Assembly (NCBI RefSeq): GCF_022811725.1
Contig: NZ_CP094527.1
Location: 496,001 to 560,000 of the forward strand
Direction: 5' to 3'
DNA length: 64,000 nucleotides
DNA from: Mucilaginibacter sp. SMC90
GTDB taxonomy: Bacteria; Bacteroidota; Bacteroidia; Sphingobacteriales; Sphingobacteriaceae
The notes beneath the pieces are model-generated. The model was not told where the DNA came from, ran no database searches, and worked only from the letters and a program-made list of their open reading frames with translations. The position numbers were made by a program, and so were the translations under genes. Shown here piece by piece: positions 17,749-25,953 of this stretch (its first letter is position 1; each line of letters begins with the position of its first letter).

Positions 17749-17970
17749 TGTTTTAACGATGGCAATAGCGTAATTGAACAAAAAATTTCCTTACAGATAA
17801 AAACTTTGCGTAAGCAAAACCGGGTTATCTGGAAGTGGTTTTTTAACGAAACACGCATAAATATTGCCCGGTTCGAATCAGTTATTGCTAATGTCAGGTT
17901 GGAAACAATTCGCAAAATTTGTTATTATTTTAATGTTTCTTTAGCTGGTTTTTTCCCGGAGACATATTAA
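17749..17970 (+). pseudogene. Remnant of an XRE-type helix-turn-helix protein
   Basis: A frame without ATG, opened after a stop at 17746, encodes about 73 residues ending in a stop at 17968-17970. Its translation contains LRKQN, then NETRINIARFES and LETIRKICYYFNVSLAGFF, the pattern of a Cro/CI-type HTH domain common in Bacteroidota. The first recognition helix region (VIWKWFF) has lost the usual polar pattern and no normal start codon exists; a TTG at 17806 is the only alternative. I read it as a decayed gene, with a small chance of a non-ATG start. The rest of the gap (17411-17748) holds nothing I can identify. Confidence 0.55.
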
Positions 17971-18055
17971 ATTATCATATTTAAAAAAAAGTGTTGTCCT
18001 AAATTCTATTATACCATACAGTCGTTGTATTTTAATTCATACACACACCTGAAAA

Positions 18056-20110
18056 ATGAACAAACAAATCCGGTCCTTATCCCTAATTACGGTTACGCTT
18101 GGCACTTTACTAAGTGCCTGCAGCCATGACGACAAAACAAAAGCTTACGAAGCCGGCGACCCCGTAATCCATAACATGGATACTACCGTAAAGCCTGGCG
18201 ACGATTTTTTTAAATATGCCAACGGCACATGGCTTCGTAAAAATCCTATTCCGGCGGCCTACGCTTCCTGGGGCATTGGTAATGTTGTGCAGGATGAACT
18301 GCGCGACAAGATGAAGAAGATCAACGAAGATGCACTGAAAGCCAACGCAGCCAAAGGCAGCAACACGCAAAAAATCGGTGATTTCTATTTCAGCGGGATG
18401 GATACCGTTAATATCGAAAAGCAAGGCCTTTCACCGCTGAAGGACGAGCTGGACAAAATTGACCGGATAACAGATATTAAAAGCCTGGTTGAAGAGTTTG
18501 CCCATTTGCAAAGGATAGGCGTAACGCAACCTATTGGTGCCTATGTTGGTCAGGATGCCAAAAACAGCTCAAAGATGGCTTTGAGCCTATACCAGTCGGG
18601 CATAGGTATGCCTAACCGCGATTATTATTTTAATAAGGATGAGCATAGTGTGGCTATCCGTACAGATTATCAAAATAAATACCTGCCAACCATGTTTAAA
18701 CTGGCCGGTTTGCCAGCTGATAAAGCGGAAGCAGCGGCTAAAAAAACCTACTCGCTCGAATCTTTTTTGGCTGATAGCAGCCGAAAGCTGGAGGACCTGC
18801 GCGATCCTTACCATAACTACAACAAAATGACGCTGGCCACACTGAGTAAGCTGGCCCCGGATATCGACTGGAAACCCACCTTCGAAAAGATGGATTACAA
18901 AAATGCCGATACCGTAATTGTTGGTCAGCCGGAGTATTACAGAGCACTGAATAAGGCATTAAAAGTTTACTCGATAGACGATTGGAAAAATTACCTGCGC
19001 AATAACCTGATCACTGCTTTCGGCTCGTACCTGAGCAAGCCTTTTGACCAGGAGATCTTCCGTTTTTATGATAAAGTTATAGAAGGCAGCACAGCTCAGC
19101 TTCCACGCTGGAAACGGGTATTGGATACCGAAAACGGTTTGATGGGCGAGGTGCTGGGACAGATCTTTGTAAAAGAGTATTTCCCCGAAAAAACGAAGGA
19201 TCGGTACGTAAAGCTGGTTGAAGAAATGCGTACCAGCTTTAAAGAGCATATTGAAAAACTGGACTGGATGAGCCCCGAAACCAAGGAAAAGGCTTACTAC
19301 AAATTATCAAAAGTAAACCCGAAAGTGGGCTACCCGGATAAATGGAAAGATTTTTCAACCTTAGAGATCAATCGTGGCCCTTATGCACTCAACGTATTGC
19401 GGGCTAACGAATGGTGGCATAATTTCAGCGCGGCTAAGCTGGGCAAACCTGTCGACCGTACCGAGTGGGACATTACTCCGCAAACCTACAATGCTTATTA
19501 TAATCCGTCGAACAACGAAATTGTGCTACCCGCGGGAATCTTCACAATCCCCGGTTATAAGGATGAGAATATCGACGATGCTATTATTTACGGCTATGCT
19601 GCCGCATCAACCATAGGGCATGAAATGACCCATGGTTTTGACGATCAGGGCCGCCAGTTTGATGCCGCCGGAAACCTAAAAGCCTGGTGGACACCGCAGG
19701 ATTCGGTAAAATTTAGTCAGCGCGCCAAAATGCTTATCAATCAGTTTAATGGTTACAGTATTTACGGCTTGCATGTAAACGGTAAAGCCACCCAAGGCGA
19801 AAATATTGCCGATTTGGGCGGCATTGTGATAGGGCTTGATGCCTTCAAGAAAACCCAACAATATAAAGAAGGTAAACTGATTAACGGCCTAACCCCGCTG
19901 CAGCGTTACTTTTTAGGCTACTCATTAGGTTGGCTTACCCAGGACAGGAAAGAATCACTTTCAAGCCAGATCCTCACCAATGAACATGCTCCCGGTTTTA
20001 TGCGTGTTAACGGGCCATTTACCGATGTGCCTGAGTTTTATGAGGCATTCCACATTAAAAAAGGCGATAAGATGTGGATAGATCCGGATAAAAGGGTGAA
20101 GATATGGTAG
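18056..20110 (+). CDS. M13 family (neprilysin/PepO-like) zinc metallopeptidase, lipoprotein
   Basis: A 684-residue endopeptidase that cleaves short peptides. It has a lipoprotein signal with lipobox L-S-A-C (Cys22), so it is probably anchored in a membrane and faces the periplasm or surface. The zinc site HEMTH starts at His522 within the IGHEMTHGFDD block; the third ligand is in ENIADLGG, about 59 residues later. The C-terminus KMWIDPDKRVKIW is typical of the family. A paralogue follows in tandem with long blocks of identity, so this is a gene duplication. Confidence 0.93.
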   Translation: MNKQIRSLSLITVTLGTLLSACSHDDKTKAYEAGDPVIHNMDTTVKPGDDFFKYANGTWLRKNPIPAAYASWGIGNVVQDELRDKMKKINEDALKANAAKGSNTQKIGDFYFSGMDTVNIEKQGLSPLKDELDKIDRITDIKSLVEEFAHLQRIGVTQPIGAYVGQDAKNSSKMALSLYQSGIGMPNRDYYFNKDEHSVAIRTDYQNKYLPTMFKLAGLPADKAEAAAKKTYSLESFLADSSRKLEDLRDPYHNYNKMTLATLSKLAPDIDWKPTFEKMDYKNADTVIVGQPEYYRALNKALKVYSIDDWKNYLRNNLITAFGSYLSKPFDQEIFRFYDKVIEGSTAQLPRWKRVLDTENGLMGEVLGQIFVKEYFPEKTKDRYVKLVEEMRTSFKEHIEKLDWMSPETKEKAYYKLSKVNPKVGYPDKWKDFSTLEINRGPYALNVLRANEWWHNFSAAKLGKPVDRTEWDITPQTYNAYYNPSNNEIVLPAGIFTIPGYKDENIDDAIIYGYAAASTIGHEMTHGFDDQGRQFDAAGNLKAWWTPQDSVKFSQRAKMLINQFNGYSIYGLHVNGKATQGENIADLGGIVIGLDAFKKTQQYKEGKLINGLTPLQRYFLGYSLGWLTQDRKESLSSQILTNEHAPGFMRVNGPFTDVPEFYEAFHIKKGDKMWIDPDKRVKIW

Positions 20111-20121
20111 GTGTATAAAAA

Positions 20122-20250
20122 ATGTCATTGCGAGGAGCAAGCGTTGGGCAGTGAACCGGGGCGACGTGGCAATCTCGTAGCCGTGCATAAATACTTTGCA
20201 AGTCCGCTCTGTATCCGACGAGATTGCCACGCTATCGCTCGCAATGACAT
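20122..20250. repeat. Dispersed palindromic repeat, family B, copy 3
   Basis: aatgtcattgcgaggagc at the left pairs with gctcgcaatgacat at the right; inner arms cgtggcaatctcgt and acgagattgccacg. Starts 12 bases after the first M13 stop codon and separates the two paralogues. Confidence 0.85.
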
Positions 20251-20363
20251 GAAAATAGATTCCGGTGATTCCCGCGTGTTTTAACCCGGAATATATCCCC
20301 GATGTTACAAATGCCTTATTTAAAGGCCTTTGTTTTTATTAAATTTGTTCAAAACGCGTTGAC

Positions 20364-22418
20364 ATGACCAAACTTTATAAAGGCACCTTCCTTGGCGGAG
20401 CTACTTTGGCTTTGTTTGCCCTGAGCGCCTACCAAGCGAAAATTGCTGATAAACCGGCCGACCCAGTTTATGACAATCTTGATCAATCGGTAAAACCGGG
20501 TGATGATTTTTTTAAATACGCCAACGGTGGTTGGCTTAAACGCAATCCCATACCGGCGGCATACTCAAGCTGGGGTATAGGCAACGTGGTATCCGAAGAA
20601 CTGCGCGACAGGCTGAAAAAGATCAACGAAGATGCCCTGAAGGCCAATGCCCCCAAAGGCACATCCACACAAAAAATAGGCGATTTTTATTACACTGGGC
20701 TGGATAGTGCGACCATCGAAAAACAGGGCATTAACCCTATAAAAACACAGCTGGATATTATTGATCAGGCTGCCGATATAGCAGGCATCCTGAACGCGGC
20801 GGCGGTATTAACTACCACCGGTACCCGCAATATCATAGGCAGCGGTGTAAGGCAGGATGCCAAAAACAGTGTTAAAACCATCGTACAGTTGAGCCAATCG
20901 GGTTTAGGACTGCCTAACCGTGATTATTATTTTAAAACCGATGCTCGTACCACCAAGGTACGAACCGATTACATAAACAATCACCTGCCGGCTATGCTGA
21001 AGCTTTCGGGCTGGGATGAACAAAAGGCAATGCAAGGAGCGGCAAGTGTATTTAAAATAGAAAAGTTTTTGGCCGATAGCAGCCGCAAACTTGAAAACCT
21101 GCGCGATCCGTATCACAACTACAACAAAATGACCATAGCCCAGCTGGGCAAGCTTACGCCCAACATTAACTGGCCGGTAATGTTCAGCACGCTGGAATAT
21201 AAGCAGCCCATTGATACAGTGATTGTTGGTCAGCCGGAGTATTACCGGGCGGTTAATACGGCGCTTAGCACATTTTCTGTTGATGACTGGAAAGCTTACC
21301 TGCGCTGGAAACTGATTTCATCATACGCTCCTTATCTTAACACTGCTGCCGATGCCGAAAGCTTCCGGTTTAGCGGCAAGGTGATATCGGGCCGCAAGGA
21401 GCAACTCCCCCGTTGGAAACGTGTACTGGATACCGAAAACGGTTTAATGGGTGAATTGCTGGGACAACTTTTTGTGAAAGAATATTTCCCGGCGGAGGCC
21501 AAGCAGCGGTATACCGATATGGTTGAGGCCATACGCCAGGCATACCGCGAACATATTGCCAAACTGGATTGGATGAGCCCGGAAACCAAGCAGAAGGCAT
21601 TGGCGAAATTGAACGCTATTCATCCTAAAGTTGGCTATCCTGATAAATGGAAGGATTTTTCGAGCATGGAGATCAGCCGTGAATCATACGCAGGTAATGT
21701 GATGCAAACCAGGCATTGGGCTTACCTGTTTAACATCAACAAACTCGGTAAACCAGTTGACCATACCGAATGGGGTATGACACCGCAGACCTATAACGCC
21801 AGCTATAGTCCTTCAAATAATGAGATCACCCTGCCGGCAGCACAATTCAGTATCCCGGGAGTGAAAGATAGCGAGGTGGACGATGCTGTAGCTTATGGTT
21901 ATGTAGCGGCATCAACCATTGGCCATGAAATTACCCACGGTTTTGATGATGAAGGCCGCCAGTTTGATGCCAGAGGCAATCTTAGGGCCTGGTGGACACC
22001 GACCGATTCGGCTAAGTTCACTAAACGCGCCAACATGCTGGCCGATCAGTTTAGCAGCTATGTGGTACTGGACAGCCTGCATGTAAATGGCAAGGCATCC
22101 TTAGGCGAAAATATTGCCGATCTGGGCGGAATCGTGTTAGGCATTGATGCTTTTAAAAAGACACAACAATACAAAGAAGGCAAGCTCATTGATGGACTTA
22201 CGCCTATGCAGCGCTTCTTTTTAGGTTACGCCCTCGGCTGGCTCGGCCAGCAGCGGGATGAGTCGTTAGCCAACCAGATCCTGACGGATGTACACGCCCC
22301 CGGTTTTTTAAGGGTGAACGGCCCGTTTAGTGATGTTCCTGAGTTTTATAAGGCCTTCAATATTAAAAAAGGCGACAAGATGTGGATTGATCCGGATAAA
22401 AGGGTGAAGATCTGGTAA
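20364..22418 (+). CDS. M13 family zinc metallopeptidase, tandem paralogue without lipobox Cys
   Basis: 684 residues, same length as its upstream neighbour. Zinc motif HEITH starts at His521 and ENIADLGG follows. The N-terminal segment is hydrophobic and signal-like, but where the first paralogue has L-S-A-C this protein has L-S-A-Y (TAC in place of TGC), so it cannot be lipidated there. It is therefore either secreted after signal peptidase I cleavage or held by an uncleaved anchor. Substrate preference may have diverged in the same step. Same-direction gene after a 250-base gap filled by a family B repeat. Confidence 0.92.
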   Translation: MTKLYKGTFLGGATLALFALSAYQAKIADKPADPVYDNLDQSVKPGDDFFKYANGGWLKRNPIPAAYSSWGIGNVVSEELRDRLKKINEDALKANAPKGTSTQKIGDFYYTGLDSATIEKQGINPIKTQLDIIDQAADIAGILNAAAVLTTTGTRNIIGSGVRQDAKNSVKTIVQLSQSGLGLPNRDYYFKTDARTTKVRTDYINNHLPAMLKLSGWDEQKAMQGAASVFKIEKFLADSSRKLENLRDPYHNYNKMTIAQLGKLTPNINWPVMFSTLEYKQPIDTVIVGQPEYYRAVNTALSTFSVDDWKAYLRWKLISSYAPYLNTAADAESFRFSGKVISGRKEQLPRWKRVLDTENGLMGELLGQLFVKEYFPAEAKQRYTDMVEAIRQAYREHIAKLDWMSPETKQKALAKLNAIHPKVGYPDKWKDFSSMEISRESYAGNVMQTRHWAYLFNINKLGKPVDHTEWGMTPQTYNASYSPSNNEITLPAAQFSIPGVKDSEVDDAVAYGYVAASTIGHEITHGFDDEGRQFDARGNLRAWWTPTDSAKFTKRANMLADQFSSYVVLDSLHVNGKASLGENIADLGGIVLGIDAFKKTQQYKEGKLIDGLTPMQRFFLGYALGWLGQQRDESLANQILTDVHAPGFLRVNGPFSDVPEFYKAFNIKKGDKMWIDPDKRVKIW

Positions 22419-22424
22419 TAAAAA

Positions 22425-22518
22425 ATGTTATTGCGAGGAGGGACGACGAAGCGATCGCATACTATACAGGGCGGATACGCTTCCGTGCGATTGCCACGCT
22501 GCGCTCGCAGTGACATAG
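22425..22518. repeat. Dispersed palindromic repeat, family B, copy 4
   Basis: Starts aatgttattgcgaggag seven bases after the second M13 stop codon and ends cgcagtgacatag. Centre contains tatacagggcgg as in copy 5. Confidence 0.85.
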
Positions 22519-22546
22519 TTTATTATAATCCTTTTACAAAAGAAAC

Positions 22547-22578
22547 TTTGGTAAAATTCAATTAATCACCTATTTTTG
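22547..22578 (+). promoter_or_regulatory. Consensus Bacteroidota promoter for the symporter operon
   Basis: tttg (22547-22550), 20 bases, tatttttg (22571-22578): an exact match to TTTG-N20-TAnnTTTG. Transcription would begin about 15 bases before the first start codon at 22601. Confidence 0.75.
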
Positions 22579-22600
22579 CTGCAATCATATACATAACATC

Positions 22601-22792
22601 ATGGGACACCATAAAGAAGAAAAAGAAAACTTTGATTACATATACTACCTGGTTGGATTGTTGAGCGGTTTATTTGTCGGTGGCATTATCGATAAAGGCT
22701 TTACCTGGATTTTTGTAGGTGGTGTTTTAGGTTTATTAACTGCTGCTGCATATATCGCCGTGTTAGTTCGTGGCCGTAATGAAGAGGCCTGA
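22601..22792 (+). CDS. Small two-helix membrane protein, first gene of the symporter operon
   Basis: 63 residues: a charged, His/Lys/Glu-rich N-terminus (1-11), then two hydrophobic segments at about 14-31 and 36-56, and a short charged tail. No family is recognised. The next small gene overlaps its end by 14 bases, and the symporter follows, so it is probably part of or helps assemble that transporter. A consensus promoter stands directly upstream. Confidence 0.75.
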   Translation: MGHHKEEKENFDYIYYLVGLLSGLFVGGIIDKGFTWIFVGGVLGLLTAAAYIAVLVRGRNEEA

Positions 22793-22904
22793 TCCTGACC
22801 TGCCTTCATTTATAAAAAATTGGAACCAGTTTTACGGCATTGTTGCCGCATGGCTGGTTTTTTTAGTTTTAGTATTCTGGCTCATTACCAAATTCTTTGA
22901 ATGA
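22779..22904 (+). CDS. 41-residue single-helix membrane protein, probable small symporter subunit
   Basis: An ATG at 22779 inside the previous gene opens 41 codons ending in TGA at 22902-22904. The product has a polar start (MKRPDPDLPSF) and one strong transmembrane helix (about residues 18-38). Its stop overlaps the symporter start in an ATGA junction, a hallmark of translational coupling. The layout recalls solute symporters that need a small membrane subunit encoded just upstream; that role is inference. It is easily missed by length cut-offs. Confidence 0.75.
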   Translation: MKRPDPDLPSFIKNWNQFYGIVAAWLVFLVLVFWLITKFFE

Positions 22905-24607
22905 GTTTAACCGACTGGATTGTTTTAGGCCTTACCATATTTTCTATTGTGCTGTATGGTATATGGAAAAGCGGCAGCAATAAAAATATCGACCAGTTTT
23001 TGATGGGCAGCCGCTCATTGCCTTGGTACCATGTGGGCTTATCGGTAATGGCTACACAGGCCAGTGCCATCACCTTTCTTTCGGCGCCAGGCCAGGCATA
23101 TTCTGATGGAATGCGCTTTGTGCAGTTCTACTTCGGGCTGCCGCTGGCCATGATCGTGCTTTGTATCACCTTTGTCCCAATTTTTCATAAGCTTAAAGTT
23201 TATACCGCCTACGAATTCCTGGAACAACGCTTCGATTTGAAAACCCGCGCACTTACTTCATTTCTGTTTTTGGTACAGCGTGGCCTTTCAACCGGGATTA
23301 CCATTTACGCGCCATCTATTATTCTTTCAACCATTTTAAACATCAACACTGTTTACACTACACTTTTTATAGGTGGCCTGGTAATTATTTATACGGTGTA
23401 CGGCGGAAGCAAGGCCGTGTCATACACCCAATTGATGCAAATGAGCATCATTTTTATGGGTATGTTTTTGGCCGGCGTACTGGTGGTTTACCTGCTGCCC
23501 GGCAATGTAAGCTTCATGAGCTCGCTTAAAATGGCCGGAAAAATGGGGCGCATGAATGTGATAGACTGGAAATTTGACCCGAATAACCGTTATACGGTTT
23601 GGAGCGGGCTGATTGGCGGTTTTTTTTTACAGCTCTCCTACTTCGGTACAGATCAAAGCCAGGTAGGACGTTATTTAACCGGAAGCTCAATAGGACAAAG
23701 CCGCTTGGGACTGATCATGAATGGCCTGATCAAGATTCCGATGCAATTCCTGATATTACTGATAGGAATACTGGTGTTCGCCTTTTACCAGTTTAACCGC
23801 CCGCCAATGTTTTTTAACCAGTATGAGGTTAAACAAATTCAGAAAAGCAATTACGCTACGCAATATAATTACCTCGACCAGCAGTACACCCAGGCTTTTG
23901 AGCAAAAGAAGATCAAAGCCGATGAATTGGTAAAAGCCATCGACAGTAAAAACGAGGACCGCATCAATCATGCGCAGGATCAATTAAAAGTAGCCGATAT
24001 CCAGGCCCGCATCATTAGGCAAAACGCTATTGAGTTGATGAAAAAGAACAACCCCAAGGCCGACGATAATGATACCAATTATGTGTTTCTCACCTTCGTT
24101 ACCCAATATTTGCCTAAGGGGCTGATAGGTTTATTGATGGCTATTATTTTCCTTGCATCCATGGGGTCAACTGCAAGTGCTTTAAATTCATTGGCATCAA
24201 CAAGTGTGGTTGACATTTATAAAAGAATTATTAATCCCGGAGCTACCGATCAGAATTATTTAAATGCATCACGCCTGGCAACGGTATTTTGGGGGTTGGT
24301 TTGCATCGGCATGGCATTGTACGCCAGTCGCATCGGTAACCTGCTTGAAGCCGTGAACCAGTTGGGTTCTTATATCTATGGAACTATACTGGGGGTATTT
24401 ATTGTGGCTTTCTATCTCAAAAAAATAAGAGGTACTGCTGTATTCATTGCTGCTATTATAACCGAGGCCATCATTTGCCTTATGGGGTATTATAACGTGA
24501 TAGCTTATCTATGGTTAAATGCCATTGGCGCAATATTGCTGATTATAATTGCGTGGGTGATTAATAAAGCCCCCTCTAAATCTCCCCCGGTTGGGGGGCC
24601 TCTCTGA
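22901..24607 (+). CDS. Sodium:solute symporter family protein
   Basis: A 568-residue SSS-family transporter (Na+-driven uptake, substrate unknown) with about 13 transmembrane helices in the SSS pattern: GSRSLPWYHVGLS near 33-45, ATQASAITFLSAPGQAY near 50-66, and GSTASALNSLAS near 423-434. A hydrophilic, helical insertion of nearly 100 residues (about 300-395, rich in Gln, Lys and Asp) separates two transmembrane helices. The last dozen residues (A-P-S-K-S-P-P-V-G-G-P-L) are read from a dispersed GC-rich repeat at 24566-24603, so the original C-terminus probably ended near the VINK sequence. Confidence 0.9.
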   Translation: MSLTDWIVLGLTIFSIVLYGIWKSGSNKNIDQFLMGSRSLPWYHVGLSVMATQASAITFLSAPGQAYSDGMRFVQFYFGLPLAMIVLCITFVPIFHKLKVYTAYEFLEQRFDLKTRALTSFLFLVQRGLSTGITIYAPSIILSTILNINTVYTTLFIGGLVIIYTVYGGSKAVSYTQLMQMSIIFMGMFLAGVLVVYLLPGNVSFMSSLKMAGKMGRMNVIDWKFDPNNRYTVWSGLIGGFFLQLSYFGTDQSQVGRYLTGSSIGQSRLGLIMNGLIKIPMQFLILLIGILVFAFYQFNRPPMFFNQYEVKQIQKSNYATQYNYLDQQYTQAFEQKKIKADELVKAIDSKNEDRINHAQDQLKVADIQARIIRQNAIELMKKNNPKADDNDTNYVFLTFVTQYLPKGLIGLLMAIIFLASMGSTASALNSLASTSVVDIYKRIINPGATDQNYLNASRLATVFWGLVCIGMALYASRIGNLLEAVNQLGSYIYGTILGVFIVAFYLKKIRGTAVFIAAIITEAIICLMGYYNVIAYLWLNAIGAILLIIIAWVINKAPSKSPPVGGPL

Positions 24608-24704
24608 ACATTATCAATTTATAAAAAGAAAATCGCCGTTCCCTATTGAAAACGGCGATTTTCTTTTAAAGCCCTCCCTTTCAGGGGAGGGTTGGGTGGG
24701 GCTT
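24566..24704. repeat. GC-rich inverted repeat pair flanking a terminator
   Basis: Left arm aaagccccctctaaatctcc (from 24566) and right arm ending gggttgggtggggctta (to 24704) are imperfect inverted copies. The left arm codes for the symporter C-terminus; the right arm touches the stop codon of the convergent DUF2911 gene. Confidence 0.6.
24629..24662. terminator. Bidirectional terminator between symporter and DUF2911 genes
   Basis: A 12-bp perfect stem, aaaatcgccgtt with aacggcgatttt, has A and T runs on both sides and serves both convergent genes. Confidence 0.85.
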
Positions 24705-25557
24705 ATTGCTTAGCCTGATCCAGTGCTTCCTGGTTCAGACGGGTGTATTCCTCATCTTTATCGGCTTTGGCTAAAGCTATACCAGCTTCGGCAGCGGCAA
24801 TAGCACCGGCTTTATCCCCTTTACGTAATAACAGGCGCGATTCCCATAGCTTATACCAGGGGCCTTTAGGCTCAATTTTTTCGGCTTCGTAAACCCAGCC
24901 AAGGGCTTTATCAATGTCTTTATGGTTTTCGTAATAGTACTGTATAGCATTAAAATAATATGGTTTACGATCACCTTTCATCAACTCGTCAATATTGGCT
25001 GTGATCTTGGCGTCATCGTCGGTTTCCATGTGGATATAGGCCGCAGTTTTGTCCCAAACTAAAACCAGGTCGGTTGATTTTGTGGTTGAATTAACAAAGG
25101 CCATAGTAAATGTTTCGCGTTTTTCGCTTACGCGGATAGGTTTAACCGTAAAGCGCAGGAAATCCTGGTCTTGTTTATAGCTATAAGCGCCCCATTGTTT
25201 TACCGTTTTATTAAGGATGATGGTCCACTCATTTTTATTAGGGATGCTGAATAGTGAATAAGTGCCTGCAGGCACGGGATTGCCTTCAATAATTACTTTT
25301 TCGCTAAATGTAATTACGGTAGCAGCATTGGCGCCGGTGCGCCAAACTTCGCCGTAAGGGATAATGCCGCCGAATATTTTACGGTCTTTAACATTGGGGC
25401 GGGAGTAAGTGGTGGTTATTTTCCCTAATCCGAAATCCTGGATAATGGTTTGAGTTGAACTGGCCTCGGGTATGCGGGGAATTTGGGCGGATGATTTTGT
25501 GCTAAAACAACAGCATGCTATCAGCATACTGAACAGGAGTACGTAGGTTTTTTTCAT
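24703..25557 (-). CDS. DUF2911 domain secreted protein with TPR-like tail
   Basis: 284 residues with a signal peptide (about 1-24, ending SSAQ). Residues 30-190 fit DUF2911, with RPNVKDRKIFGG near 55 and VWRTGANAAT near 72-81 as the recognisable blocks. Residues 190-284 contain helical repeats resembling TPR units (EKIEPKGPWYKLWESRLLLRK region). The molecular function of the family is unknown. Single-gene unit, convergent with the symporter. Confidence 0.85.
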   Translation of the reverse strand: MKKTYVLLFSMLIACCCFSTKSSAQIPRIPEASSTQTIIQDFGLGKITTTYSRPNVKDRKIFGGIIPYGEVWRTGANAATVITFSEKVIIEGNPVPAGTYSLFSIPNKNEWTIILNKTVKQWGAYSYKQDQDFLRFTVKPIRVSEKRETFTMAFVNSTTKSTDLVLVWDKTAAYIHMETDDDAKITANIDELMKGDRKPYYFNAIQYYYENHKDIDKALGWVYEAEKIEPKGPWYKLWESRLLLRKGDKAGAIAAAEAGIALAKADKDEEYTRLNQEALDQAKQ

Positions 25558-25730
25558 GATTATAGTTTTCGAATCTAAGATACCAAATGTTTTAATGCAG
25601 ATATTATTGTGTATGACCTAAAAATATTTTCAAGGTTTAGAGCCCCTAACACAAATACGTAATAAATAGAGGCAGCGTTCAGGAAAATCGCTTTTAAAGT
25701 GTTTAACTATATGAGGGCGATAGGTGAGGA

Positions 25731-25849
25731 ATTCGTACACGAATTTTTTCTAATTAATCAAATTACGCGAATTTCAAATCGGCATCAATAAAAAATTCGT
25801 GTAATTCGATTAATTGTGGCCGATTTCGAAAATCAATTCGTGTGAAATT
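25731..25849. repeat. AT-rich inverted repeat with attcgtgtaattcg arms
   Basis: Left arm about 25731-25775 and right arm about 25792-25849 are imperfect inverted copies built on attcgtgtaattcgattaat. It occupies the middle of the 400-base gap upstream of the methyltransferase. The rest of the gap shows nothing else. Confidence 0.6.
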
Positions 25850-25940
25850 TTTTTACTCTCATTTTTTACAGGTTTGATGATTTTACAGACCATTTCCCAG
25901 AGGCGGCGTTACTGCAAAGCTAAAATTACCAGCGCTTTAT

Positions 25941-25948
25941 TACCTTTG
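25941..25948 (+). promoter_or_regulatory. TAnnTTTG box six bases before the methyltransferase start
   Basis: tacctttg lies at 25941-25948 and the ATG at 25954, so the transcript would begin at or within a base or two of the start codon. No good -33 TTTG is visible. Confidence 0.4.
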
Positions 25949-25953
25949 CACCC

